Notes: generated by a model from the sequence alone, not told the origin. A stretch of DNA of 48,452 nucleotides from JANSWY01 sp038525605 (GCA_038525605.1 JBCBHL010000006.1:1-48452); one strand, 5' to 3'; shown: positions 17,351 to 26,148, numbered from the stretch's first letter. Numbers and translations are program-made.

Positions 17351-17827
17351 TTATATGTTCAACAACCAGTTTTCAGCCTCTTCAATTTTGTCAAATTTTT
17401 TGATTGGCAGTTCAGAAAAAGTGTGTTCAATATCATTGATAATTTTTTTGCCGTAGATGCTGGCAGCCAAAGAGGTTTCGTTCACTATGGCAACCCGTTT
17501 GATCAAATGTGATAGCTCTTTACACCTGATGCTAAAAAAATCTTCTTTGATCCATTTTCTGGCTGCTGCTTCAAAATGAATTAGTTTCTGTCTGTCAAGA
17601 AGAATAGTACTGACGAGTCCGCCTTCTACCAGGTCGGCAGCATAGGACAGTATGTCTGCGGCAGCTTCCTTATTTATTCTCCCATCCCAGACGATCTTCA
17701 CATTGCCCCTGTCATGATCGAGGTAAACTTCATTACCTTCATGTCTGAATTGAAAGGAATAGATGAATTTATTCCTCGTTTCGTGTTGAAAGGTTGTCAT
17801 TAGCATATAATAAGTGGTTTCGTCCAT
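17351..17827 (-). CDS. STAS/SEC14 (SpoIIAA-like) family protein, probable
   Basis: A 158-residue cytoplasmic protein. The alternation of strands and helices (VKIVWDGRINKEAAADIL, then STILLDRQKLIHF, then RVAIVNETSLAAS, ending with FDKIEEAENWLLN) fits the SpoIIAA-like STAS/SEC14 proteins common in Bacteroidota, whose role is unknown. The assignment rests on pattern, not on a catalytic motif. It is transcribed divergently from the aminopeptidase P gene, with 283 bp between them. Confidence 0.7.
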   Translation of the reverse strand: MDETTYYMLMTTFQHETRNKFIYSFQFRHEGNEVYLDHDRGNVKIVWDGRINKEAAADILSYAADLVEGGLVSTILLDRQKLIHFEAAARKWIKEDFFSIRCKELSHLIKRVAIVNETSLAASIYGKKIINDIEHTFSELPIKKFDKIEEAENWLLNI

Positions 17828-18110
17828 TCAATTTATCAATCGATAAAGTAGTGGCAGTTCTTATTCGGTGGATACCGATTACAGGGCGGTGAAATCTTAT
17901 AATCGCCAGTTGAATATTTTTAGTTGTTTTATGACCCTAAATAAGATACTCTTCGAAATACTTCGATCAATATCAATGAAAGTATATTATCTTTAATTTT
18001 TAATCCATTGATGCCTCTTTGTTGGAAAAGCAACCTGCAATTTATTGGCGGTGAAGCGAATCATCAGAGTGGAACGACTACTTTAGAATTAACAGCAAAC
18101 AACATATATA

Positions 18111-19403
18111 ATGAGATATACTCCGATTGATCAGAATCTTTATATTGAAAACAGAGAAAACCTAAAGAAATTGATGAAGCCAGGCTCGGTGGCGATATTC
18201 AGGGCAAATGATATTATGCCTACAAATGCAGACGGGACAATGGCCTTTGTTCAAAACTCCAATTTGTTTTATCTCTCAGGAATTGATCAGGAAGAGACTA
18301 TTTTATTGCTTTCGCCCGATTTTCCCGATCCAAGGTTCAGGGAAGTTTTGTTTTTGCTGGAAACTAATGAGGAGATTGAAATCTGGGAAGGCCATAAGTA
18401 TACGAAAGAAGAAGCTACTGCTGCGTCAGGTATCACCACTGTAAAATGGGTCGATGAATTTGACCAGCTATTGAAAAATGTACTTGCCGAGAGTAATCAC
18501 ATATACCTTGATTCTAACGAGCATATCAGAAATGCTTCTAAGGTTAAAACAAATAACAACCGTTTCATTGAATGGTGTAAATCTACTTATCCATTGTATG
18601 AATACGAACGTGCCTTTCCACTGTTAATGCAGCTGAGAACCGTTAAATCTCCATTGGAAATTGCCACCATGCAGGAAGCCTGTAACATTACCAATCACGG
18701 GTTTAGGAGAATTCTGGATAAAACGAGACCCGGTGTTTGGGAATATGAGCTGGAAGCAGAATATCTGCACGAGTTTGTGAGAAGAAGGTCTCGCGGATTT
18801 GCCTACACACCTATAATTGCCTCAGGAGCCAATGCTTGCGTTTTGCATTATATCGACAACAATCAGCAATGTAATGATGGTGATCTGCTTTTGATGGATG
18901 TAGGTGCGGAATATGGTAACTACAATGCTGACATGACACGGACAATTCCTGTGAACGGTAAATTTACTGAGAGACAAAAAGCAGTTTACAACGCTGTGCT
19001 TAGGGTGAAAAATGAAGCAACGAAATTATTAAGACCCGGAACTACCATTGATGCTTATCACAAAGAAGTAGGTTTGATCATGCAGTCAGAACTTCTTCAA
19101 TTGGGTCTGATTGATCAGACTGATATCAAAAATGAGAACAAAGACTGGCCTGCATACAGAAAGTATTTCATGCATGGGACTTCCCATCATATCGGTTTGG
19201 ATGTACATGATGTAGGCAGTTTCTATAAACCAATGGAAGTAGGAAATGTGTTTACTGTAGAGCCCGGAATTTACATTAAAGAAGAAGGGCTGGGCATCAG
19301 AATTGAAGATGATATTGTAATTACGGAAGAAGGTCATCAGAACCTAATGGGCGATATTCCTATAGAAGCAGAAGAAATAGAAGAGCTGATGAACGCTAAA
19401 TAG
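18111..19403 (+). CDS. Xaa-Pro aminopeptidase (aminopeptidase P, M24B)
   Basis: A 430-residue metallopeptidase that removes N-terminal residues preceding proline. An N-terminal creatinase-type domain (residues 1-170) precedes the pita-bread catalytic domain. All five metal ligands can be placed: Asp263 (LLMDVGAEYG), Asp274 (NADMTRTIP), His359 (HGTSHHIGLDVHD), Glu384 (VEPGIYI) and Glu399 (IRIEDDIVI). Length and spacing match bacterial PepP. It stands alone, followed by a 16 bp palindrome. Confidence 0.93.
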   Translation: MRYTPIDQNLYIENRENLKKLMKPGSVAIFRANDIMPTNADGTMAFVQNSNLFYLSGIDQEETILLLSPDFPDPRFREVLFLLETNEEIEIWEGHKYTKEEATAASGITTVKWVDEFDQLLKNVLAESNHIYLDSNEHIRNASKVKTNNNRFIEWCKSTYPLYEYERAFPLLMQLRTVKSPLEIATMQEACNITNHGFRRILDKTRPGVWEYELEAEYLHEFVRRRSRGFAYTPIIASGANACVLHYIDNNQQCNDGDLLLMDVGAEYGNYNADMTRTIPVNGKFTERQKAVYNAVLRVKNEATKLLRPGTTIDAYHKEVGLIMQSELLQLGLIDQTDIKNENKDWPAYRKYFMHGTSHHIGLDVHDVGSFYKPMEVGNVFTVEPGIYIKEEGLGIRIEDDIVITEEGHQNLMGDIPIEAEEIEELMNAK

Positions 19404-19405
19404 TG

Positions 19406-19421
19406 AAATAACGCGTTATTT
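19406..19421. terminator. Palindrome after aminopeptidase P gene
   Basis: AAATAACGCGTTATTT is a perfect 16 bp palindrome just after the stop codon. It could fold as a weak terminator with a very tight turn, or be a protein-binding site; the position favours a terminator. Confidence 0.35.
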
Positions 19422-19476
19422 TAGTAAAAATCAGGTGGGTTTGTTCAAGTTATTGTTGTTTTCTGGTTAATTCCGT

Positions 19477-19484
19477 TAACTTTA
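19477..19484 (+). promoter_or_regulatory. Possible -7 element for the DUF4290-murA operon
   Basis: TAACTTTA departs by one base from TAnnTTTG, with TTG triplets 18 and 21 bp upstream. It lies 91 bp before the DUF4290 start. Confidence 0.3.
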
Positions 19485-19574
19485 GCCAAATTTATAGCAG
19501 TAGACTTGTCACCCAACAAGAAAATTCTGTCGCAGATTACAAGAAATACATCAAATTGAATTTATTATTTTTTC

Positions 19575-20234
19575 ATGGAATATAATACTAAAAGGGAATT
19601 CTTGAAGCTAAGAGAATACGGAAGGAATGTCCAAAATCTGGTAGGTAAAATCTTGGAAGTTGAAGATGATGAAACCAGAAATCGTCATGCACAAACCATG
19701 ATAGAATTGATGAAGATGATCAATCCTAACGTGAAAGAGGGCCCTGAATATGAACAAAAAGTATGGGATGATCTTCATATCATTTCTGATTTTGGGATGA
19801 ATGTTGAAAGTCCGTATCCTACCCCGGATAAATCTATACTGGGAAGAAAGCCGGAAAGAGTTGCTTACAAACTGAAAAACATCAGGTTTAAGCACTATGG
19901 TAAAAATATGGAGCTTTTTATCAAAAAGGCTGTTGAGCTGGAAGATCCCGAAGAAAAGGAAGCTGCTGTTATTCATATTGGGAAACTGATGAAAACATTT
20001 TTTGCGGTTTGGAACAGAGATACAGTAGACGATGGTGTGATCATTAAAAATATCGAAGAGCTGTCAAAAGGAAAGCTGACCATTGATATTAATAAAGTAA
20101 GAGAAAACAACCTTTTTGAAAGTAAGCGTAAGCCTGATTTTAACAGAAACCCCGGAAATTCTAATAATAACAATAATCGCGGCAGAAATAATAATAACAA
20201 GCGAAACAATAATCAGAAAAGAAGAAGAAATTAA
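19575..20234 (+). CDS. DUF4290 family protein with Asn/Arg-rich tail
   Basis: A 219-residue protein. Residues 1-180 match the Bacteroidota-specific DUF4290 family (MEYNTKREFLKLREYGRNV at the start, then HAQTMIELMKMINP and a helical body). The last about 35 residues are low complexity, made almost only of Asn, Arg and Lys, encoded by AAT/AAC and AGA/CGC codons, which could bind nucleic acid or be disordered. The stop overlaps the murA start (TAATG), so the two are translationally coupled; this pairing is conserved in the phylum, but the function of DUF4290 is unknown. Confidence 0.9.
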   Translation: MEYNTKREFLKLREYGRNVQNLVGKILEVEDDETRNRHAQTMIELMKMINPNVKEGPEYEQKVWDDLHIISDFGMNVESPYPTPDKSILGRKPERVAYKLKNIRFKHYGKNMELFIKKAVELEDPEEKEAAVIHIGKLMKTFFAVWNRDTVDDGVIIKNIEELSKGKLTIDINKVRENNLFESKRKPDFNRNPGNSNNNNNRGRNNNNKRNNNQKRRRN

Positions 20235-21541
20235 TGGGATCATTCCGCGTAAGGGGAGGCAATAAACTCAAAGGGGAAATTGTACCACAAGGTGCAAAAA
20301 ATGAGGCGCTTCAAATTATTTCGGCAGTATTGCTCACTGCTGAGCCAGTTCATATCAAAAAAATCCCAAATATCAGGGATGTCAATAAGCTCATCGATTT
20401 ACTTGCCGATTTGGGCGTTCAGATTGAGAAAACAGGAGAGGAATCTATCAGGTTTACTGCGAAGGATGTAAATCTTGATTTTCTCGATACCGAAGAATTT
20501 AGCAACAAAGCTGCATCGCTGAGAGGCTCGATTATGATATTAGGGCCGTTACTCGCCAGGTTCGGAAAAGGAAAAATTCCGAAACCGGGAGGAGACAAAA
20601 TCGGCAGAAGAAGACTGGATACTCACTTTACCGGATTTGAGAAGCTAGGTGCGAAATTCACCTACAATGCAAAAAATCACTTTTACACCGTAAACGCCAA
20701 AGAACTAGTAGGTACGGATATGTTGCTTGAAGAGGCGTCTGTTACCGGTACAGCCAATATCATCATGGCGGCTGTCATGGCAAAAGGTCTGACCACTGTA
20801 TACAATGCAGCTTGTGAGCCATACATTCAACAGCTATGTAAAATGTTGAATGCTATGGGAGCCAATATTACAGGTGTGGGATCTAATCTGTTGCACATCA
20901 CAGGGGTGGAATCGCTGGGTGGCACTGAGCATACCATGCTGCCCGATATGATCGAGATCGGTAGCTTTATTGGTTTGGCAGCAATGACTCAATCTGAAAT
21001 TACGATCAAAGACGCAAGGATTGACCAGTTGGGGATTATTCCGTCTGTTTTTCGTAAGCTGGGTATTAAGCTCGAATTCAGAGGAGATGATATTCACATT
21101 CCCGCACAGGAAAGATATGAAATTGATACTTTCATAGATGGGTCTATTATGACGATCGCAGATGCCATCTGGCCGGGATTCACACCGGATTTATTGAGTA
21201 TCATATTGGTAACTGCTACACAGGCAAAAGGAACAGTACTCGTACATCAGAAGATGTTTGAAAGCAGGTTGTTTTTTGTGGATAAGCTCATCGATATGGG
21301 GGCACAGATTATTCTTTGTGATCCGCACAGAGCAACAGTTATCGGGCTGGACCGTGCTTTCCCACTCCGAGGGATACAAATGACCTCTCCGGATATCAGG
21401 GCTGGAGTTTCACTGTTGATTGCAGCGCTATCCGCCGAAGGAGAGAGTACTATTCATAATGTAGAGCAAATTGACAGAGGTTACCAGTTCATCGATAAAA
21501 GGTTGAAGGCATTAGGTGCCGATATAGAACGCTTCAGCTAA
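20234..21541 (+). CDS. murA: MurA, UDP-N-acetylglucosamine 1-carboxyvinyltransferase
   Basis: A 435-residue EPSP-synthase-fold enzyme catalysing the first committed step of peptidoglycan synthesis, transfer of enolpyruvate from PEP to UDP-GlcNAc in the cytoplasm. Recognisable blocks: VRGGNKLKGEI (5-15), the catalytic-loop region ILGPLLARFGKGKIPKPGGD (102-121) and SPDIRAGVSLLIAAL near 395. The residue equivalent to E. coli Cys115, the fosfomycin target, is Asp121 here, followed by KIGRRRLDTH. Asp at this place gives active but fosfomycin-insensitive MurA in other bacteria. It is coupled to DUF4290 by a one-base overlap. Confidence 0.96.
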   Translation: MGSFRVRGGNKLKGEIVPQGAKNEALQIISAVLLTAEPVHIKKIPNIRDVNKLIDLLADLGVQIEKTGEESIRFTAKDVNLDFLDTEEFSNKAASLRGSIMILGPLLARFGKGKIPKPGGDKIGRRRLDTHFTGFEKLGAKFTYNAKNHFYTVNAKELVGTDMLLEEASVTGTANIIMAAVMAKGLTTVYNAACEPYIQQLCKMLNAMGANITGVGSNLLHITGVESLGGTEHTMLPDMIEIGSFIGLAAMTQSEITIKDARIDQLGIIPSVFRKLGIKLEFRGDDIHIPAQERYEIDTFIDGSIMTIADAIWPGFTPDLLSIILVTATQAKGTVLVHQKMFESRLFFVDKLIDMGAQIILCDPHRATVIGLDRAFPLRGIQMTSPDIRAGVSLLIAALSAEGESTIHNVEQIDRGYQFIDKRLKALGADIERFS

Positions 21542-21608
21542 ACTGAAGAGATTTCTGATATATCACGATCCTTTGATGTAATTTATCGTATACCCTTAAA
21601 AAAAGATT

Positions 21609-21878
21609 ATGAGCGAAACAAAAGGACAGCTGGAGAATTTACTAAAGGATCTTGGACATAAAATTGATTCTCTGATCGATGAAGCGAAGGATGCTACCGG
21701 ACATCTGAAAGAAGACCTTGAAGAAAAAATAGAAGTACTCAAGCAGAAAAGAGATGAACTGGAAGATAGTTTTTCCGATTACAAAGAGAAAGGAAAAGAT
21801 AAGTGGGATGACGCTAAGCCCCATCTCGCCAAAGCAGCTAGTGAGCTAAAATCTGCCATTGATAAATTATTCAAATAG
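21609..21878 (+). CDS. Small charged coiled-coil protein
   Basis: An 89-residue soluble protein of Lys, Glu and Asp with regularly spaced Leu and Ile (LENLLKDLGHKIDSLIDEAKD), predicted to be one or two long amphipathic helices. It resembles small stress-related apolipoprotein-like or YtxH-tail proteins of Bacteroidota but has no membrane segment and no recognised motif. It follows murA by 67 bp on the same strand and is followed by a strong separate promoter, so it may be the last gene of the murA unit. Confidence 0.75.
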   Translation: MSETKGQLENLLKDLGHKIDSLIDEAKDATGHLKEDLEEKIEVLKQKRDELEDSFSDYKEKGKDKWDDAKPHLAKAASELKSAIDKLFK

Positions 21879-21897
21879 AGACATTTTTCGATAGTTT

Positions 21898-21928
21898 TTT
21901 GAATCAGGGATTTTAAGCCCTAAGTTTG
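21898..21928 (+). promoter_or_regulatory. Bacteroidota-type promoter of the acyltransferase gene
   Basis: TTTG (21898-21901), 19 bp spacer, TAAGTTTG (21921-21928) is a full match to the -33/-7 consensus TTTG and TAnnTTTG. Transcription would start near 21935, 22 bp before the ATG at 21957. Confidence 0.65.
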
Positions 21929-21956
21929 CGTTCATTTTCACAAAATTGAATTCGTA

Positions 21957-22595
21957 ATGGAAAATCCTGTTCTAATTTTTGAAGTAAACGGTATCGCGAA
22001 AGCAGCGATGGAAATTTTCAATAGCCATCGTGTGGTGGTTTATGGTTTCCTAACCGACGATAAAAAACTACACAATACAGAAATAGGAGAGGTAACTGTT
22101 CTTGGAAAGACCAGCGATGATGGTTTTTTGAAACTCATTGGAAAGAAGTGTGAGGCTTTTGTGGCGACAGATGATAATGCCACCAGAAAGAAGCATGTCA
22201 ACATGCTGAATAAAAAAAGAAAAGTTCAGCCGGTGAATGCCATTCATGACCGGGCTGTTTTATCGGAGACAGTTGCTATTGGACACGGGAATTTCATTAA
22301 TGCGAATGCCTTTATTGGAGCTGATGCAGTGATCGGTAACCACTGTCTGATTCATTCCAATGCCATTATTGAGCATGAAGCGAAAATTCACGATTTTGCT
22401 CAAATAGGTGCAGGAGCAATTGTAAACAGTGGAGCAATCATAGAAGAGGGCGCCTTTGTTGGGTCAGGTGCAATCATTATTTCAGGTGTGACTGTTGGAA
22501 AAAATGCCCGTGTAGGTGCAGGGTCAATGGTAATGGCATCAGTTGATAAAGACCAGACTGTCTTTGGGAATCCCGCTACTCCCATCACTACCTGA
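21957..22595 (+). CDS. NeuD/PglD-type sugar O-acyltransferase (hexapeptide repeat)
   Basis: A 212-residue protein with an N-terminal Rossmann-like PglD domain (residues 1-90, beginning PVLIFEVNGIAKAAMEIF) and a C-terminal left-handed beta-helix of hexapeptide repeats (about 100-205, IGADAVIGNHCLIHSNAIIE and IGAGAIVNSGAII in sequence), ending in VFGNPATPI. Such enzymes acetylate sialic-acid or bacillosamine-type nucleotide sugars from acetyl-CoA. A catalytic His is present in CLIHSNAIIEHEA. No partner sugar genes are nearby, so the substrate is unknown. Confidence 0.88.
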   Translation: MENPVLIFEVNGIAKAAMEIFNSHRVVVYGFLTDDKKLHNTEIGEVTVLGKTSDDGFLKLIGKKCEAFVATDDNATRKKHVNMLNKKRKVQPVNAIHDRAVLSETVAIGHGNFINANAFIGADAVIGNHCLIHSNAIIEHEAKIHDFAQIGAGAIVNSGAIIEEGAFVGSGAIIISGVTVGKNARVGAGSMVMASVDKDQTVFGNPATPITT

Positions 22596-22636
22596 CAGAT
22601 TTTAATCTAAAAATCATTTTCTCATATGCTGGATTG

Positions 22637-22668
22637 ATTGATCAACTCGATTTTTCCAGTTAAATTTG
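22637..22668 (+). promoter_or_regulatory. Probable promoter of trhO
   Basis: ATTG (22637-22640), 20 bp spacer, TAAATTTG (22661-22668) fits the Bacteroidota promoter. The leader to the trhO start at 22776 would be about 100 nt and includes a small CCCTG/CAGGG hairpin at about 22743-22759. Confidence 0.5.
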
Positions 22669-22775
22669 CATAATACTGAGGAATTGCCTCATCGCAGTGT
22701 ATTCTTGATGATTTGGTTCCAACGTTTGATTTTTTACAGACACCCTGCCTGAAACAGGGCTAATAGTTTAGTATT

Positions 22776-23729
22776 ATGAAGTATAATGTGTTGCTGTACT
22801 ATTGCTACAGCAAAATAGAGGATGTAGATGCCTACAGAGAAGAGCATCACCTTTTTTGTATAGAAAACGACCTAAAAGGAAGAATAATCATTTCACATGA
22901 AGGGCTGAACGGTACGGTTTCGGGATCACCTGAAGATTGCAAAAAATACATGCAATATGTTCAGAATGACCCTCGTTTTAGCCATGTCGAGTTCAAAGTA
23001 GAACCGTCAGATGAACACGCTTTTGCAAAATTACATGTAAGGGTAAAGCCGGAAATTGTCAATTCAAGTCTTACACACATAGATCCAAATATACAGACAG
23101 GAGCTTACGTAGAGCCTGCCGAATTTAAAAGAATCCTGGAAGAAGAGGATGAGGATACGGTTATTGTTGATGTAAGATCAAATTATGAACACAAGGTAGG
23201 TAAATTTAAAAATGCGATAACCTTCGATATTGATAATTTTAGAGATTTTCCTGCTAAATTGAACGAACTTGAGGAACACCGGGGAAAGAAAATAGTCACC
23301 TATTGCACCGGAGGTATCAAATGCGAGAAGGCGAGTGCCTATTTGATAGAACAGGGTTTTGAGGACGTTCACCAATTACATGGTGGTATCATCAAATATG
23401 GAATTGAGGAGCAGGGCAAGGATTTCGAAGGTAAATGTTATGTGTTTGATAATCGGGTGATTACAGAGGTGAATACCGTAAACCCTAAGGTAATTTCGAA
23501 GTGTTACATAACAGGGAAACCGTCAGATAGAATGGTGAATTGTGCCAATCCGGAATGTAACATACACATTCCAATGTCTGAAGAAGGAGCTACAGTATAT
23601 AATGGATGTTGCTCTGAAGAGTGTATGAATAATCCAAAAACAAGGCCTTATAATGGTACGGGAGCTTATGCAAAGAAGATGAATGGATATAATCCATACA
23701 AAGGCTGGAAAAGAAGAGAACAAAACTAA
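22776..23729 (+). CDS. trhO: TrhO, tRNA uridine(34) hydroxylase (rhodanese-like)
   Basis: A 317-residue protein of the YceA/TrhO family, which uses O2 to hydroxylate U34 of tRNA on the way to 5-methoxy or 5-carboxymethoxyuridine. The N-terminal UPF0176 domain (NDLKGRIIISHEGLNGTVSG, 31-50) is followed by a rhodanese domain with the essential Cys177 in YCTGGIKCEKASAYL and DVRSNYEHKVGKF before it. A Cys-rich C-terminal segment (CYITGKPSDRMVNC, CCSEEC) is typical of the longer members. Next gene starts 20 bp downstream. Confidence 0.94.
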   Translation: MKYNVLLYYCYSKIEDVDAYREEHHLFCIENDLKGRIIISHEGLNGTVSGSPEDCKKYMQYVQNDPRFSHVEFKVEPSDEHAFAKLHVRVKPEIVNSSLTHIDPNIQTGAYVEPAEFKRILEEEDEDTVIVDVRSNYEHKVGKFKNAITFDIDNFRDFPAKLNELEEHRGKKIVTYCTGGIKCEKASAYLIEQGFEDVHQLHGGIIKYGIEEQGKDFEGKCYVFDNRVITEVNTVNPKVISKCYITGKPSDRMVNCANPECNIHIPMSEEGATVYNGCCSEECMNNPKTRPYNGTGAYAKKMNGYNPYKGWKRREQN

Positions 23730-23748
23730 TTACCAATTACCGTTATTG

Positions 23749-24606
23749 ATGTCAATAATTTCACATACCGACCTGATAATTAATCCAGATGGAAGTGTTT
23801 ATCACCTGAATTTGAAACCGGAGCATCTTTCTGATCAGATTATTACTGTTGGCGATCCTACCAGAGTTCACCGCATCAGTAGTTTTTTTGATAAAGTAGA
23901 ATTTGAGATGAACAGGCGTGAATTCATCACACATGTAGGATACTACAAGGACAAGCGAATCACGGTGATGAGTACAGGGATGGGGACGGATAATGTAGAA
24001 ATTATCATGACCGAGCTCGACGCTTTGGCGAATATCGATTTTAAAACGATGACTCCAAAGGAGAAAAGCAGAAGTCTGAATATCATTCGATTGGGAACCT
24101 CTGGTAGTGTTCAGGGGCAGATTGATGTTGGAGATTTTTTAATATCGGAATATGCTGTCGGTTTGGATACTTTGATGAGTTTTTATCAACTGGAGATGGG
24201 AGCTTATGAGGATCAGGTTACCCGTGAATTGCAAAAGGAAATAGGCTTCCCATTTCAACCATACTGCTGCAAAGGGTCTGATCTATTGATAGAAAAATTC
24301 GGGGAAGGAATGGTGAAAGGCAATACTGTTACTGCTCCCGGTTTTTATGCGCCGCAGGGTAGAAAACTCAGACTACCGATTAAATTTCCTCACCTGGTTG
24401 ATAAGCTTTCCCGGTTTCATCACAAGGATTTCTGGTTGACAAACTTTGAGATGGAAACTGCTGGGTACTATTCTTTGGCAAAACTTTTAGGACACGAAAT
24501 GGTGAGTGTTAATGCCATCCTGGCGAATCGAATCAGTGATCAATTCGCTAAAAATCCCAATAAAATCATTGATGAATTGATTAAAACAGTATTGGATAGA
24601 ATCTGA
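23749..24606 (+). CDS. Nucleoside phosphorylase (uridine phosphorylase-like)
   Basis: A 285-residue PNP/UDP-family enzyme that cleaves nucleosides with phosphate. GDPTRVHRIS (about 37-46) provides the phosphate-binding Arg, STGMGTDNVEIIMTEL and RLGTSGSVQ follow in order, and FEMETAGYYSLAKLLG near 245 contains the ribose-binding Met-Glu. I chose the ATG at 23749 (MSIISHTDLII); the frame extends further upstream into the trhO 3' end without similarity to the family. The 20 bp spacing suggests co-transcription with trhO. Confidence 0.9.
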   Translation: MSIISHTDLIINPDGSVYHLNLKPEHLSDQIITVGDPTRVHRISSFFDKVEFEMNRREFITHVGYYKDKRITVMSTGMGTDNVEIIMTELDALANIDFKTMTPKEKSRSLNIIRLGTSGSVQGQIDVGDFLISEYAVGLDTLMSFYQLEMGAYEDQVTRELQKEIGFPFQPYCCKGSDLLIEKFGEGMVKGNTVTAPGFYAPQGRKLRLPIKFPHLVDKLSRFHHKDFWLTNFEMETAGYYSLAKLLGHEMVSVNAILANRISDQFAKNPNKIIDELIKTVLDRI

Positions 24607-24706
24607 TACTGCTACCGATTGACTGCATAAGTACCATCTTCGATTGTCAAAATTGTGTTCTGTTGATAATTGTTATTATTTTCGTAAAACACTAACGACC
24701 AAATTT

Positions 24707-25501
24707 ATGAAAAAACTCCTATTGTTAGGCTTGTTTATTTTTTTCTGTGCAAGTATGCAATGCCAGGCACAAAGCAAGTGGCTCAAAAGAGCAAAAGAGA
24801 AATTAGAGAGAAAAGGTGACAAAGCAGTTGACGATCTTTTAAATGGAAAGAAAAAGGGAGATCAGTCTGGTAATAGTAACACCAATGGGGGCAACAATCC
24901 CTCTGGGAATAATGGTTTCGGTAACGGTCCTAATGGCACCCGCGGTGAGAGAGATAATACACCACCTCCGGTGAATGGCAGTATCAGTGATGCACAAAAT
25001 GCCCTTTCTTCGACCGACTATTCCGATACCAGATATTATATTCAGCAGGCACTTTGGGGCATTGAATATGAATTAGGCAAGCAAGTATTGAAAAATATGC
25101 CTTCCAGTATCGGCGGTGCTGATAGCAAAGCAGAAAATGATGTGATTACTTCGTCTGGTTATGGATTTGTCGGACTCAATATATCAAGAACCTATGAAGG
25201 CAATGACCTCTATCTGCGGGCGCAATTGGTCAATGGTTCTGCAATTTCAAGTTCTTACAATATGGTATTGTCCAACCCTGGATTGTATAACAGTTCAGAC
25301 AGCGACTACAAAGCTACCAGAGTAAACGATTACAAAGCAGTAATTGAATATACCAGCAGAGGATATAATGTGGCGATTCCTTTTGGTCAATCTTCTGCAT
25401 TTGTGCTGGAAACTTCAGGTTTTAAATCGGAACAGGAAGCAGTTGCTGCTGCTGAGAAGTTCGATATCGATGAGTTTAAAAAAGTATTAGGAGAGCAATA
25501 G
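24707..25501 (+). CDS. Secreted protein of unknown function, paralogue of the next gene
   Basis: A 264-residue exported protein. A signal peptide (KKLLLLGLFIFFCASMQCQAQS) precedes a basic segment, a Gly/Asn-rich low-complexity linker (about 50-90) and a C-terminal domain of about 160 residues beginning ALSSTDYSDTRYYIQQAL. That domain is shared with the downstream gene: both have a helical start with QQ(A/S)L, a P-S-GG-A-SD/E region, and an ISRTY/VSRYY strand. Cys in the signal region could be a lipobox variant, but the cleavage AQS fits signal peptidase I. The ATG at 24707 starts at the signal peptide. Function not recognised. Confidence 0.8.
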   Translation: MKKLLLLGLFIFFCASMQCQAQSKWLKRAKEKLERKGDKAVDDLLNGKKKGDQSGNSNTNGGNNPSGNNGFGNGPNGTRGERDNTPPPVNGSISDAQNALSSTDYSDTRYYIQQALWGIEYELGKQVLKNMPSSIGGADSKAENDVITSSGYGFVGLNISRTYEGNDLYLRAQLVNGSAISSSYNMVLSNPGLYNSSDSDYKATRVNDYKAVIEYTSRGYNVAIPFGQSSAFVLETSGFKSEQEAVAAAEKFDIDEFKKVLGEQ

Positions 25502-25511
25502 ACAGAAGAAA

Positions 25512-26120
25512 ATGAGAACATTATTAATGACAATTTGTATCGTTTTTGCAGGTTTATTGACAGCAGAAGCGCAAACTGAGTTGAAAACCAAACTCGACGA
25601 AGCTGATAAGGCGTATAATTCAGGCAACTATGAGGAGGCCAGGTTTGCATTGCAGCAATCTCTGGTCGAACTGGACAAAGTAGTGGGAGAAGCCATCATC
25701 AAACTTTTGCCTAATGAGGTTTCCGGTGTTCCGGCAGAAGCGGATAGTGATCAGATGCATGGCGGAGCTGCTGGTATCTCGGGAGTGTATGTGAGCAGAT
25801 ATTATGCCAAGGCAGAGCAAACTGTGAATTTGGAGATCATTACGAACTCACCATTTCTTGCGATGGTAAATGCTGCAATTACCAATCCACTGCTGGCGTC
25901 AATGTCCGGAGGAAATCAGAAAATTGTGAAGATTGGAGGATATAAATCTCTGGTGGAAAAAAGTGAAGGTAGTGATGTGGAGTCCTATGACATCAAAATC
26001 CCGATCAACGATTCGATGATCATACTCGAGTGCCGCGGATTCTCTCAGAATGAATCGATCGCAATAGGGAATTCGCTCAATATCAAAGAAATTGCCAGCC
26101 TGATTAGCTCGGGGCAGTAA
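25512..26120 (+). CDS. Secreted protein of unknown function, paralogue of the preceding gene
   Basis: A 202-residue exported protein with signal peptide (TLLMTICIVFAGLLTAEAQ) and a single domain corresponding to the C-terminal domain of the preceding protein: helical ADKAYNSGNYEEARFALQQSL, then GVYVSRYYAKAEQ and a last strand-helix MIILECRGFSQNESIA. It lacks the Gly/Asn linker. It begins 10 bp after its neighbour and ends before a clear terminator, so the two form a bicistronic unit that arose by tandem duplication. Confidence 0.82.
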   Translation: MRTLLMTICIVFAGLLTAEAQTELKTKLDEADKAYNSGNYEEARFALQQSLVELDKVVGEAIIKLLPNEVSGVPAEADSDQMHGGAAGISGVYVSRYYAKAEQTVNLEIITNSPFLAMVNAAITNPLLASMSGGNQKIVKIGGYKSLVEKSEGSDVESYDIKIPINDSMIILECRGFSQNESIAIGNSLNIKEIASLISSGQ

Positions 26121-26148
26121 TCTAAAAGAAGATATCCATAAATTATCA

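Noticed and set aside
17226..17456. Plus-strand frames of 68-76 codons between the subtilase and STAS-like genes
   Set aside because: They are mostly antisense to the STAS-like gene and have no ribosome binding site or protein-like pattern.
23683..23748. Upstream extension of the nucleoside phosphorylase into trhO
   Set aside because: The extra residues are the out-of-frame reading of the trhO 3' end and unlike the family.
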